Shown piece by piece: positions 23,175 to 34,651 of a stretch of DNA of 64,000 bases; position 1 is the stretch's first letter, and every line of letters starts with the position of its first letter. Below the pieces are notes generated by a model. It saw only the letters and a program-made list of their open reading frames with translations. It ran no database searches and was not told the origin of the DNA. The translations under genes were made by a program, and so were the position numbers. Source of the stretch: Xylogone sp. PMI_703 (Eukaryota > Ascomycota > Leotiomycetes); contig JAJTUQ010000001.1 of assembly GCA_021399445.1 (NCBI GenBank), positions 6,882,001 to 6,946,000 on the forward strand, in the 5' to 3' direction.

Positions 23175-24604
23175 GGTGATTGCTAATTTTTGATTTCAAC
23201 GTCCTTCAAAGAGATGTTCTATAATCTACTTTTACAAACTTTCACTGACTTTCATTTCTGCTTGATGTTGATAAATCAATTTATCTTAACTACTACGGTT
23301 TTAGTACTCCATGATCACTGAGATACAACGGAGATGATATCACTGATACCGGTGTTAAGCCGGTTTGTATTCAGTCTTCAGATTCCTAATCTCTATGTAG
23401 GCGGACAAAAGTAGTTAGGTCAGCTCAGTAGTCGCAAACAGCGCCGGCGTTAAAGTCTTACTCCCGCTTCTACCCTGTATTAGCTTCTCGGAATTAAGGT
23501 CCTAATTCATGTGCTGTATCACGGATAATAAGTTACCAAACCCAGAATATCTAGACTACACTTATTGCACAGGCGGAACACAATTGGTCGGACTAGGCTT
23601 TAACGGCTCTTAATCTAAGCAGCACAGCCGTCCAGTCTAGACACTTATTTTCAATACAACAAAACAAACAGAAAGGCAAAGTACGAAGGGTACGAAAGAA
23701 CATAATGTGGCTGGGGCAGTCTTAAGTATTGTGAGGCTAGAGAGACAGCAATCTAGGTCCTTTTTTTCTTTGCGGTGTCTTGGTATATAGAAAATGCTAA
23801 CATAGAACTGGATGTAGTTCACTCAAAAGGGGCTTATGTTGTTGGATACTGTAAAATAAACAATGACCATGGCGAGCATGGCTCTTGCCTGTCTAATATA
23901 TACCTATGGTGAGTGAAGAAGCGGCCAGCCCATATTGGTGGACTGAATAATAGTTGTGATACTAGTATTGGATTTTTCGTGGACCGTATGAAGCGCTTGG
24001 TCCTGCTGGTGTTATAATCACAAACGTATGGCATATTTAATGTGTTATCTGGCTATTTATGTGATTCAAGTCCCTCGAAGATTTGAAATTAATTGCATCG
24101 TTTAATGGGCCCGTAAAACTACCAAGTATGTTGAAAGAGTCACGGCATTACATTCGGGCGCCATACTTCGGATACTCCATTGGTTAATCACCATAGGGAG
24201 TTCTCCTCGAAGAGACCATGATATAGATAGGATCAAGGGTTGTGCACAAAGCTGTTTGCTGCCTGGTGTAAGCTGAAAGCGGCCAGTTATAATTAGAAAC
24301 GTTTCAAGGTTGTGGTGGAGTCTATGCATGATGGAGATGCAAGTGAAGCGATTTGTCTAAACGTGATTCTATGTACCGTTCCAACACAGACAGCCTTCGA
24401 ATGGTGCCTAATCGTGGAGTCCCAACTTGACACCTCAGCCTTACAGCCATTTTGGGGGGTAACCGTGCAACACCCCCAAACGTTCATAATAGGTAAGAAT
24501 CGTTGTGTCTTCCATCTCGTAGAGATAGTCATCCAAATTCTGATTCTATATCAAAGCAATCTCTGTACGTTAGCCATTCGAGAGTCTTAGAAAGTCTCAT
24601 CAGC
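23175..24604. other. divergent intergenic region
   Basis: This is upstream DNA for the SDR (minus) and the homeobox gene (plus). A plus-strand frame from ATG 24324 to a good donor at about 24493 (GTAAGA) could be a 5' exon of the homeobox gene, but no acceptor joins it convincingly. Confidence 0.4.
23350..23362. promoter_or_regulatory. CGG-N7-CCG inverted repeat upstream of the SDR
   Basis: CGG at 23350-23352 and CCG at 23360-23362, within the 17-bp imperfect palindrome 23348-23364, lie about 175 bp upstream of the SDR start. Paired CGG triplets with a fixed spacer are classic Zn2Cys6 activator sites. Functional use is inferred. Confidence 0.3.
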
Positions 24605-25973
24605 ATGACTCGAAGGATACCCTCATTGGGCACCCCTTCTTGGACATACTCGGTATCTAGTATCTCGGAGAGTACTGGAACCCCCGCGACCCCTCCTACT
24701 GGTAATGAAACCACCAAGAACCAGTGCTTGAATGGAAATCAAGATGCAATCCTCAAAGATATAAGAGGAGCCGCCCTAAGTGTTGTCGAGATAATTGACA
24801 ATAGGCGCTCTATTGAATTAGATAGTAGATCGATAGAAGTATTGGAGCATCTCTTCAAAAGCATTAGTGTTATCATAGCGGAGCACCGGCAACCTTTAGA
24901 TAATGAACTAAACACGAGAAAACTGAACGACGACATTAGTCGAAAGAGTACTCTACAGCTTCGAAAGGATGATCAACACTATGCATGTCAGATCCTTAAT
25001 GATGAAAATCGAAAGGAACAAGAAGGATCGAGTTCGGTTAAGTTGCTTGAACCAATCCAACAACATGAGAAACTAGAGCCAGAATCAGGAGTAAACGTGA
25101 CCATTGACAAGCATGACAATTCTTTCAAAATGAACCGAATAACCCTACCTGCGGCGACCTTAGAGATGGAATATAAGAAAAATAGCACTCCAGGTGCAAT
25201 GGATATAGAGCGTATCACACACAACATCGGCCTGAGTGAACAATCAACAAGGATGTGGTTCCAAAATCGGTAGGCACAGACATAATTACTCACTCAATAG
25301 CGACTGATCACTCTGACAGAAAAGAGAAGCATATACCACTAGCTCAGAAAAGTATACTAGATAGAGCAAATTGTGATCAGACTCTGGATATAGCAGGTCC
25401 GTATAATGAAGCAAAAGCGATCGGACCTCTAGGCGGCCCCAGATCCGGAAAGTCTGTGATAACGCCTTATGGGCATCCACCTACTCTAATCCCGAGCAGT
25501 AAGTTTGTTAACGCTCTGCTCCTAGCAATTGTGTTAATATATACCTCACAGGAGTGAAGATTCAACACCTTTCCTGCCGATCAGTGAGCATTGGATCCTG
25601 GAGAAGGGTGGGACAAAATACACTGGACCTGATTGTATTTTATTCGCCAGAGGTAAGCTGCATGACGTACTTCATATATGCAGATTCTCGTGGCTATAAG
25701 ATAGAGTATCGATTTTCATATATGGATGATATCCAGCTCGACAGAGATAATGGAGCACTGATTGTGAAACTCAATCATCCTCCAAATTTTTATATAGAAG
25801 GATCTGAGTTTAACACCTTCTTCCAATGTGGCGACTTTACGGAAGGGAGGCAAGCATCTCAAGTGTTGACGCATTATTTGGAAGGCCATCCTGGGGTTCT
25901 TCCTAGTCAATTGGCCATGCTGGTGTCTTTACAGAACTATCAAAAGAGGTTTGAGAGAGCCACTATAATATAG
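24605..25973 (+). CDS. homeobox transcription factor, short divergent form
   Basis: Exons 24605-25269, 25320-25498 and 25552-25973 encode 421 residues. Residues about 171-226 form a homeodomain: an LEMEYKKN helix, an IERITHNIGLSE helix and the recognition helix motif MWFQNRKEK, completed only when the 50-bp intron (GTAGGC...GACAG) is removed. Without splicing the frame ends right after WFQNR. The last exon is the extended C-terminal domain I recall from fungal homeobox regulators of the Podospora pah1/Aspergillus RfeB type: GSWRRVGQNTLDLIVFYSP, then GYKIEYRFSYM, CGDFTEGRQASQV and SQLAMLVSLQNY. Such proteins are nuclear DNA-binding regulators, often of development. This copy is short, lacks the basic run usually after WFQNRR, and has a Ser/Thr- and Glu-rich N-terminus. 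It may be a diverged paralogue, and a further 5' exon is possible. Confidence 0.8.
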
Positions 25974-26732
25974 GGCTAGCTAGATCGAAACTATGAACCG
26001 GGCTATAGCCTCTAGTAGTTAAAATATAGACTGGATTATCCATATTAGTAAGATCTCACCTAAATCCACTTGCCGATATCGCTCGCGCTGACAATGCTGC
26101 CGTTATAAACTTTAATTGAGTTTCAACAGATTTCAGTGCATGGAATCTAAGAGCTTGGTATTAGGAATATAAGGAAACACGCTGAATGTTAGCTTAAGTG
26201 GTTATTGTATATTTTAACTGGGGACACAATATTGGAAACTACTTGAGATGTATAGCCCACCTAGGTGATTAATTGTATTGTCTGAGGGTTTACTTTTTAC
26301 GAGTACTGATGCTAGCGGAAACAGGGCATTTAGGCTCAACGGAAGTGGATTTGGATAAGACAACTAGTAAACCTACACATGTAAAGTGGAAATGTGGGAC
26401 CCTCCCGCAGCGGGATAGCCGGAGTTTGTCATGGAGATAGAAGGGCACCATAGGCGAACATAGGTGCGGACATAAGAGGGTCATTCACCAGAAATAGTAA
26501 TAGCCCCTGCAAATCAAGTCCTACGAAAATGCCTATTATTAATAAGCCACGTACTGTGCATAGGAACTGTTAACTATTTAGCAGCCGCTTACTGACAAAA
26601 TCGACATTACTTCATGGTTTTCAGTTTCCGCGACTGGACCTTCAAACCTACTCTGCAGTCCCGTTATACTCTTCCTAGTCTATAGTTCCTTGCTTTTGAA
26701 GAAGAAATAATCAAAGCTGCTTTCAAACAATC
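25974..26732. other. intergenic
   Basis: No gene was seen. A GC-rich palindrome at 26403-26415 is listed separately. The rest is AT-rich 3' flank of the homeobox gene and promoter of the aldo-keto reductase. Confidence 0.5.
26403..26415. promoter_or_regulatory. perfect palindrome TCCCGC-A-GCGGGA
   Basis: Six-base arms around one central base, about 320 bp upstream of the aldo-keto reductase start. It resembles an inverted CCG/CGG site for a zinc-cluster regulator. Function is inferred. Confidence 0.25.
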
Positions 26733-27811
26733 ATGGCGGTTCCAACGAATCTTAGGTCTTCATACAAGACACCATCGGGCCATGATATACCCGTTGTGGG
26801 TTTCGGTGTAGGTGGCGTCCATCGTATTCTTCATAGGTATTACCCCGCTGACAAAATACCCACCACTTAGGTTTACCTCAAGTGAGTCTTGGCAGATGTT
26901 ATAAATTTGCTGCGGATACTGATGACCTGTAGCCCACCTAATACCACGAAGACTGCCGTGCTTAAAACTCTAGAGGTTGGGTATCGCCACGTATAGCAGT
27001 CCTTTTCCTAAGCAAATTCGAGTAATTTCCCTGACAAACACGGCAGATTGATACTGCAGTCCTTTACAAAAATGAAGTTGAATGCAGTGAGGCTATTCGT
27101 GAATCCAAAATTCCACGATCTGAAGTGTATCTCACAACCAAATTGGCGCTCGATGAAATGGGATACGAAAATGCCAAGAAGGCTATCGATGCGAGCTTAG
27201 AGAGGACTAAGGAGCAATACTATGACCTATTCCTCATTCACGCACCGTATGGTGGCAAGGATGCACGTCTTGGTGCATGGAAGGCTCTCTCCGAGGCTAA
27301 AAAAGAAGGGAAAATCCGTTCAATAGGTGTATCAAATTTTGGAGTCCATCATCTTGATGAACTGGAGGAATACATCAAAGCCGAAGGGTTATCACCCATT
27401 GATGTTGGACAGTATGAGTTACACCCTTGGCTTCCACGGCCCGATATAGTGAGCTGGTTGCAGAAACGCAATGTTGTAATTGAAGCCTACTGCCCCCTAA
27501 CCAGAGCAGTTAGGCTAGAGGAACCTGTTTTGATAAAACTGGGGCAGAAGTATAAGAAAACACCGTCCCAGATCTTACTCAGATGGAGTCTGCAGAAGGT
27601 TAGCTTATTTTCTACTCCTTAAGTTGCATCTTATTATCCCGGTCTGACGCTGCTAAAGGACTTTGTGCCACTGCCAAAATCGGTTACTCCTAGTCGAATT
27701 GCCGAGAATGCAGATATTTTCGGTTTTGAGCTTTCTAAAGAGGATATGGACTCATTGCATACTGAAGATTATAGTCCGGTGACTTGGGATCCAACCGTTG
27801 ATCGAAGCTAG
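26733..27811 (+). CDS. aldo-keto reductase
   Basis: Five exons, 26733-26807, 26871-26881, 26933-26990, 27047-27598 and 27659-27811, encode 282 residues, the normal size. Exon 2 is only 11 nt (coding V-Y-L plus two bases) yet is required to keep the frame and the family motif GFGVYLNPPN. The catalytic tetrad is D50, Y55, K80 and H113 (DTAVLYKNE, YLTTK, FLIHAP). GVSNFG near 144 and VPLPKSVTPSRIAEN in the last exon are the usual NADPH-contact segments. The family reduces aldehydes and ketones with NADPH in the cytosol. Donors include weaker GTAGGT, GTATAG and GTTAGC forms. The gene appears intact despite many stops in unspliced reading. Confidence 0.9.
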
Positions 27812-28579
27812 ACGGCTAGTCAAGCTGTGAAACACGATAGCAATGTGAAATGTGAAATGTGAAAAAGGTTGATGCTGGAGTAAGTTCATAGTGGAATATC
27901 GTTGCGAGCTTGCAGACATCAAAGAATCTCAGTGACCGGGAAAAGCTATGATCATCTCCCGTGAATGAATATGGAACTCTGGTTCTGAATAGAATTATCT
28001 CAATTTCTTATTCAATTAGCTATGTTCTTATATTCAGAACCATACTGCTACTAGATACTATCAATTTCTTTGTTTTGGCAAGTTCTATCAACAAAGAGCT
28101 ACACTCCGGAGTGTTAAGGGCTGAAGGATCATTGAGTCGTTTTTGAATACCTATAAATAGTCGTGGGGAGTCATGTCGCTGGCCAATCATATTGCCTCAA
28201 AAACCAACATGAGGTTTACTCTACATGATACTGTATCCTACTTCATAACTCTGGCGCCTAACCACCCCATCCATCCATCACTTCACTTTTGGGAGCTTTG
28301 CTTAGCTGTTTCCCTGGTCTCGTTTATTGGGAAGCACCCCTAATGCAACCATAAGAGACATTATTTCCCCACAAGTGAAGTCTTTCGCGAAGCTACACTC
28401 TAGCTCAGCCTCGTCTTGGTGTTTCCGGCCGGCAACCACTGCTATTTGCTCACTTTGATATTTTCAACTAGGCTGAGATGATTTTGCATCGCCTCTAGTA
28501 AGGCAACCATAGTACCGTCCCTCTAAAAATTGTTTGTGCGATTTCTCTTGCTACTTTTCATCTTTCTTCTCTTGCAGAA
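27812..28579. other. intergenic
   Basis: No gene was seen. It contains a short tandem repeat and the promoter of the GHKL ATPase gene. A 61-codon frame at 27961-28146 has no features. Confidence 0.5.
27844..27864. repeat. (TGTGAAA)3 tandem repeat
   Basis: Three perfect 7-bp units lie about 35 bp after the aldo-keto reductase stop codon. Confidence 0.85.
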
Positions 28580-31500
28580 ATGTATCCATTTGATAGCGAA
28601 TCTTCCAACAATAGTAGTGACCAGGAAGATACTTGTGAACTTGATGATAGCCTGGAAGTATTTAAAAAAGCAAGACAGTCTTTAGGGCTCACAAGAAAGT
28701 ATGTCCCGAGTTGGAGACCCAAGCATGCAGTACGGGAATTTTATCAGAATTGGTGAGTTTAGTCAATAACTGTGATGGAATATTCATTCACAAATAATTC
28801 CTCACAGGAAAGATGCTATTATCGAAACAGAGGGCTTGGATCAGAAAGACTTCAAGCCTATCATCAAAGGTTTTGATCCAAAAGACACTTACATCGTTGA
28901 AGCACGCCATCCCAAAACCTCCAAGTTACTCGGATTTATTCGATTTGAAGATGGCACTCTTGAGTTCACCAATTTCAATGCACATTTGAGTCGAAGTGCT
29001 TTAAATCTCGGAGAAACTACCAAGCGTGGTAACAATCAGGTAGCTGGAACACATGGTGAAGGATTTAAAGTCGCCTCTCTGGTAATGGCTCGCAAAGGCT
29101 ATAGGGTTCAATATCAGTCTTCAGAGTTCTATTGGAATATGAATTTTGCTGGCAGGGATAAAAATATCCTATATTGCTTTCTGTCTCCAATGGGGGAAGG
29201 TGTTGCATAATATGGTGGCCGTGCTGTGGCGCCGGCAATCACCGAACCCCTTATCTTACTGTATATATAGAACTCCCATTCGTACACCTCCCAATACACA
29301 CAGATCACTCAATTATTACTCTATACGACCGTAACTTATGCGACAGAAGGCGCGTTACAAAAGGCAAAGGCGGAATACCGGAAAAGGCTTGATCAGGGTG
29401 CTCCGAGGGAGCTAAAGAATAATATCTGGGAGGATGTAACGGTAAAAATTGGAAAGATTCGAAACAGTGGAACTAAGATAGAAAAGGTGGATTTCTTGAA
29501 GTGGATTGATGTTTCAATCGACCTTAATCGCCCTTCACAAACCATTGCAACTGAACATGGAGATCTGATACTGGACAAAAGATTCAAGGGCAGGATTTAC
29601 CTAAAAGGCCTTCTCCTGGAGGGCGAATCATCTGAAAAACCTTTCCTCTTTGGATACAATTTCTTTTCTGGACATGTCAACCGCGACCGAGAGAGGCTAA
29701 TGAGCCCTGGAGAGGAAGCTAGAACTCTGTGTAGAATCTGGGCCGAGGCAATACAGTCAAATGAGAAAGAGACCGTTGAGCCGTACGTTAGAATGCTAAG
29801 GGAGGACAAATGGGCAGATGTGCATGAAGTGGGTGGTTATATTTCTGAAGCAACTGCTCGTCGTTTGTGGGCTCACTTACTCGATCTTGACCCAGATCGG
29901 AAAATATTCTATCACGATCATCATAATGGAGACAAGGTATAGACTGCAGTTTGGAATAATGTTGCTAGCTATAAGTGAATACTAATATATCCAGGACGTC
30001 GAAATTATTAGGAATAGTCTAAAAAGGGAACCTGAACAGCTAACTAGAGTTCTTTGGTCTCCATTACGAAAGTACAATCTCGTCCGCACACCACAAGAGC
30101 AGCAGTTTCATTTGCTCCACAATGCTCCTCTACACGAAAGTATCGATACAGCATATTCTATAGGGTTTCAGCGAGCTTTAATGGCAGTTCTTACTCTAGA
30201 TGAGCGAACTAGAGATTTGAAACTCGTTTTTAAGTGTGGCAGCAGCACCGATCTCGACGTATTGTTCTTGGATAATACCCTGGAAATTAATGACAGGCGG
30301 CTCGATTTCCGGACGAGCCATACACATGTCCAGTGCAAGCTTTCCATACAATCAGTATCAGACCAATCGGAGATAGAACATTTCACCTGTGATCACCTGG
30401 TAGCGGATTTATACGAGATGATCTTGAAAGAACTCAGAAGATGCTCCCAGATTAATTATATTCAAAGTCAAACATTAGATGATGCATTGTATCTGAGAGT
30501 TTGTGAAAGCCTCCGGGAGATGCCCGTGATGGTCAAGGCAAAATCAACTGGAATTGGCGGTGAGATTGAGGTATCATGGGCAGATCTGGACCGCGACGTA
30601 GCCTTCAGGGTGTATGGAATGGATCCACAGTGCCAAGTTATCTTACATCGCAACAGTACGTGCTCCTCGAGAAAAGATGATCTCCTAGTACAGAGTAAGA
30701 GCAAGAACCCCCATATCGCAGAACGACATCCTAGCTAACGGAATGCTATAGCAGTTTCCGAAGATGAGATCGCTTCAACCCATGAACAGATACGCAAGCC
30801 GGCACCATGTGGCTGTCCTTATAAAACTGTTTCAAGGAAGGATTTTAGTGCAATATTCGTTGAACTAGTCTCCGAAGAAGAATACTTTCCTATGGTTTCG
30901 CGGTTGGCTAATGAAGCAATATTTGGTCTTCCACCCCAGGCTATATCTCCTAGCCCTTCCATGAATACTTCCCCAAGCAAGCACCCCAATGTTCACCATA
31001 TACCACAACATCCTATCGGACCAAGATCTACACCATTGAAAAGTAATTATGACGATGATGTCTGGAATAATGATACTTCATTATATGATGCCTCAAGTGA
31101 CGAAGATATCTCATCTAATAACACTCCGGTTCGACAGCGATTAAGCAGCAGTGTTCAGAAAGAACAGGGTGTGTGCGGCGGCAAATCCCCTCAAGTAGCT
31201 AAATCGAAGCGAAAATTAACACACAAGGTAAGTGATGATCATTCTGGAGCAACTTATATTGTCTCTGCTGATTTGCTCATACAGAAGGATGCCGAATTCC
31301 AGCAGATAATTACATCCAAGGACGGTGAGATAAAAATACTTCAGGAGCTTGTGGAATCACAAGGCAAGCAGCTTTCAGAGAAAGAGAAGCGACTTCAAGA
31401 TATCCAAGAGGATTTAGAAACTCTGCGTAGCCTTGTCCAGTTACGCGACCAGACTATACGTGACTATAAGCAGGAGATTGTAGGACAAAACAACAGACTA

Positions 31501-32148
31501 CAAGACCAAGATATTTTTCTGAAAGAGAAGCTGACTTTGATTAAAACATACCAACAACGAATAACCGATCTTGAAATAAAGCTTCGTCAATCCAAAGAGG
31601 AAACAAATTCAGGACTAGAGAAAAACTACGTTGAGATCAAAAGATTTTCTGAAATTCAATTCAGAGCTGCAAGTGAGCATGAGCAATTTCTTCAGAAAGC
31701 CCAAGAACTGAAAGTAAAGGAAGAGCAATTGGCAGCAACACAAACTCAGCTTGAGTCATTGGCCGCTGAACTTCAAAAGGCCAAGCTTGACTACCAAGAA
31801 CTGAAAAATCATGCTGAAAGCCTAGAGACACAAAATCAGCGTATTGAACAAAGCGAACTAGAGACAAACACAACGATGGGAGATCTTCGGGAGAAGATCC
31901 AATCTCTAAAAGATGCTAACAGAGATCTGAAAGAGAAACTTGATTCTGCGGAAGATGCTTACGACGAGCAATTAAGGCTTGCTAACATTACTGCTATGCG
32001 TCGAAGGCAGAGTGCTAGTAAATTTGCCACACCAATCAAAAGGAACAGGAATGATAGTGATGATGATGATCTTGTGATCTCCACTCCTTCATCATCAAAA
32101 AGACGCACGATTGTTACGGTGAAAGAAGAAGTGGTCGATCTGACTTAG
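28580..32148 (+). CDS. GHKL-fold ATPase with C-terminal coiled coil
   Basis: Five exons, 28580-28752, 28808-29199, 29347-29936, 29995-30694 and 30752-32148, encode 1083 residues. The N-terminus has features of a GHKL (gyrase/Hsp90/MORC) ATP-binding fold: AVREFYQNWKDAI (E-x3-N helix, near 50-61) and GTHGEGFKVASLV (lid/G2 motif, 138-150). A middle region of about 600 residues with WEDVTVKIGK has no assigned function. Residues about 793-1032 form a long heptad-rich coiled coil. The tail is acidic then basic (NLS-like KRNR and KRR) and ends in EEVVDLT, a canonical SUMO-interaction motif. ATPase plus coiled coil plus nuclear and SUMO motifs recalls MORC-type chromatin proteins, but sequence similarity is only at motif level. 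Exon 2/3 is joined by a 147-bp intron with a weak GTGTTG donor; the frame and motif flow (SPMGE-EGALQ) support it. Confidence 0.75.
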
Positions 32149-32511
32149 GAGTGAACCTATCCGCTGTAGTCTAGTACAGATCCTGAGATCACATCTAGTG
32201 TAGCAATCAATATTTCTTACTCACAATGGGACTATTTAATTGGTTTTGACGCTTTGAATTAAGGTAAGCTTGATAAATATGCCAGGGTTCGAAAGGATTT
32301 CAAGCACTTAAAATGCGATGGAAAGTATGCTGGTCTGCTCTCAGCTCAAGGCGGAATTCGAGAGAACCCTCGACTCGCTTCTTCCTCCAAAGAACAATAA
32401 GGCAGATGATGCCATGAAATTTTGTCGTCCCTACGAACCTCTCTACTCTCTGGTTTGTCAAAACTTCCTCTGCATTTTTTCCAGGACGCGCCGTAAGCTT
32501 CATTCGTAATT
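32149..32511. other. short spacer between GHKL ATPase and HET gene
   Basis: These 363 bp between two same-strand genes hold the 3' UTR and promoter. A 63-codon frame at 32318-32509 is probably chance. Confidence 0.5.
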
Positions 32512-34651
32512 ATGGAAGGTTCTCTGTGCGAATACTGTGTACAGATCTCATTCGATCCAAAAAAGCTTAATTCATTAATAGGGAGCGAGAGAGAAGAGAG
32601 TACATTCCATCTTGGCCCTAGGTCCCGGATTGAGAGTAGTCGGTGTCAATTTTGCCAGCTTGTGAAGCAGGCATGTTACGAAAGAGACAAGCAGGTATAT
32701 TATCAAAGACATAGAAAAGAGTACGATGCCAATGAATCAATCGCCGTTGTATGGGAATAGGGTATAGCGCCAGGCGGTCGTAATGCCTTCAGCGTTCCTG
32801 GAGATTCGTGGATTATCTTCGCGACATTAGATGATAGTTCTCCAGTAGAAGGAGAGATAAGCAATTTGTTCTATCTCAAGCCGACTACCAAATCCGTTTT
32901 AGATATTACACAAATACGTGGTTGGATATCTAGGTGTCAGGATAAACATTCCGACACGTGCTTGACGCAGAGTCCCAAGACAATCGCCGAAGGTTTCCCA
33001 GGTCTGGAAGTCTTAAGGTTCATCGATGTTGGAAGTAGGTGTATTGTTGAGATGCAAGAGCTGCCTCGATACGTCGCACTGAGCTATGTTTGGGGATCAG
33101 TATCTAACTTTCGATTAACCAAGATCAACCGGAACAAATTGCTTGCACCTGGTTCCCTAAATCAGATCTGGAATATGTTGCCCAGGACCATTCAAGATGC
33201 CATCATTCTTATTGAGAAACTAGGTACTCAGTATCTGTGGATAGACTCCCTTTGTCTGTTGCAAAACGACATCATGGATCTTGATCGAGGCGTCAATGTT
33301 ATGGATTTGATCTACGAACGAGCTTGGGTCACAGTTGTTGCTAGCTATGGCCATGATGCCAATGCTGGGCTCCCGGGTGTTCAAAGCGGGAGTAGAACTG
33401 CCTCTTATAATGTCGTTCAGATTAAACCGGGCATTTCTCTTGGAATGATAATAGGGTTGGATCAGATTATCAAGGTCTCAGTGTACAACTCTAGGGCGTG
33501 GACGTAAGATCCCTCTTCGGTCGGTGACTTCACAGTATTATATGTCCACTGACTAAACTGTGAGTAGGTTTCAGGAACAAGTGCTATCCCGGAGGGTTCT
33601 GTACTTCACTGGTACAAACATCTTCTTTCGCTGTCGTAGAGAAGAATTTATAGAATGCTGTGTAGACAGCCACTCGGTGCCTCCAACCTACTTAGTAGGC
33701 GCAAATAATGGTTCTCTCCTCCCGGAAGCTATTCTTATGACCGAGCCTTTATTCGATTACAATGTAATGTTATTCTATTACACTGCGCGCACTCTAACAA
33801 ATCAAGGAGATACATTACGAGCCATGGCTGGTATCATCCGTCGATTCACAGAAGTAATGAAATGCAGATTTTTGGAAGGTATCCCTACAGCCCTATTCGA
33901 TATCTTCATTCTATTTCAAGGTTCTCTGTTATATCGTCGACCCTTATTTCCTAGCTATTCGTGGGCAGGTTGGCGTGGTGGAATAGACTTTGAGATGGAC
34001 GACTTCTATAGCACGGCCAACGATTGGTTGAGAGATCGAACGTGGATAATATGGTATAGACGGAGTGTCTCAGGGGCTACTAGTCTCGTATGGAATGCTT
34101 CGGAAAACGAACTCTTTCCATCTACAGACCTGGATTATAAAGGATATCGGCAAAGGTATCCTTTCTCCTTCCGCCGTCTAGTTCCGAAGCAAATGAATAC
34201 AATGCATACCATCCCAACGCAAGATGTACAATTTGGCCGTCCTTCCCCTACCTATCCTATGTTGCAATTCTGGACCCTGGCGGTGTATTACGCTCTTGTA
34301 GATATCGATGAGTTCAAGGGCACGGGCTATGTTGTTGACCGAAATCAGAACATATGCGGTATGGTATGGCTAGACAATTTCGAGGAGTCAGTTTCCTTCC
34401 AACAACCGGAACCATTTAATGTTATTCTACTTTCCGAAGCGAGTGAATTCAGTCTTAGTAAATATTTAAAAGATCGTGGGGGCAAACACTACCCAAAGGC
34501 TAATACCTTGCAATGGAGGTATTATAACATTCTCCTTTTAGAATGGCAAGATGGCATCGCTGAGCGACGGGGGATTGGTCGAATTTTCCACGGAGCAATT
34601 GAGAATAGTTTTGATCCAGGACCAATTTGGAAAGAGATATTTCTTGCGTAG
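32512..34651 (+). CDS. HET-domain protein gene with an in-frame TAG
   Basis: Exons 32512-33503 and 33568-34651 would encode 691 residues if codon 83 (TAG at 32758-32760) is read as sense. The N-terminus has LCEYC and CQFCQL cysteine pairs typical of these proteins. The HET domain (from about 186) shows YVALSYVWGS, LPRTIQDAI, LGTQYLWIDSLCLLQ and MDLIYERAWVTVVAS; NSRAWTFQEQVLSRR spans the intron. HET proteins trigger heterokaryon incompatibility and regulated cell death. Residues on both sides of the TAG (SIAVVWE and GIAPGGRNAFSVPG) fit the family, so a CAG-to-TAG change is likely. The alternative is a phase-0 66-bp intron, 32695-32760 (GTATAT donor, AATAG acceptor), which would delete 22 codons including the stop. 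If neither applies, the gene is dead. Confidence 0.75.

Noticed and set aside
29200..29346. Frameshift or nonsense damage in the GHKL gene (TAA and TAG in frame)
   Set aside because: Both stops fall inside a 147-bp stretch that can be removed as an intron, restoring a continuous SPMGE-EGALQ reading.
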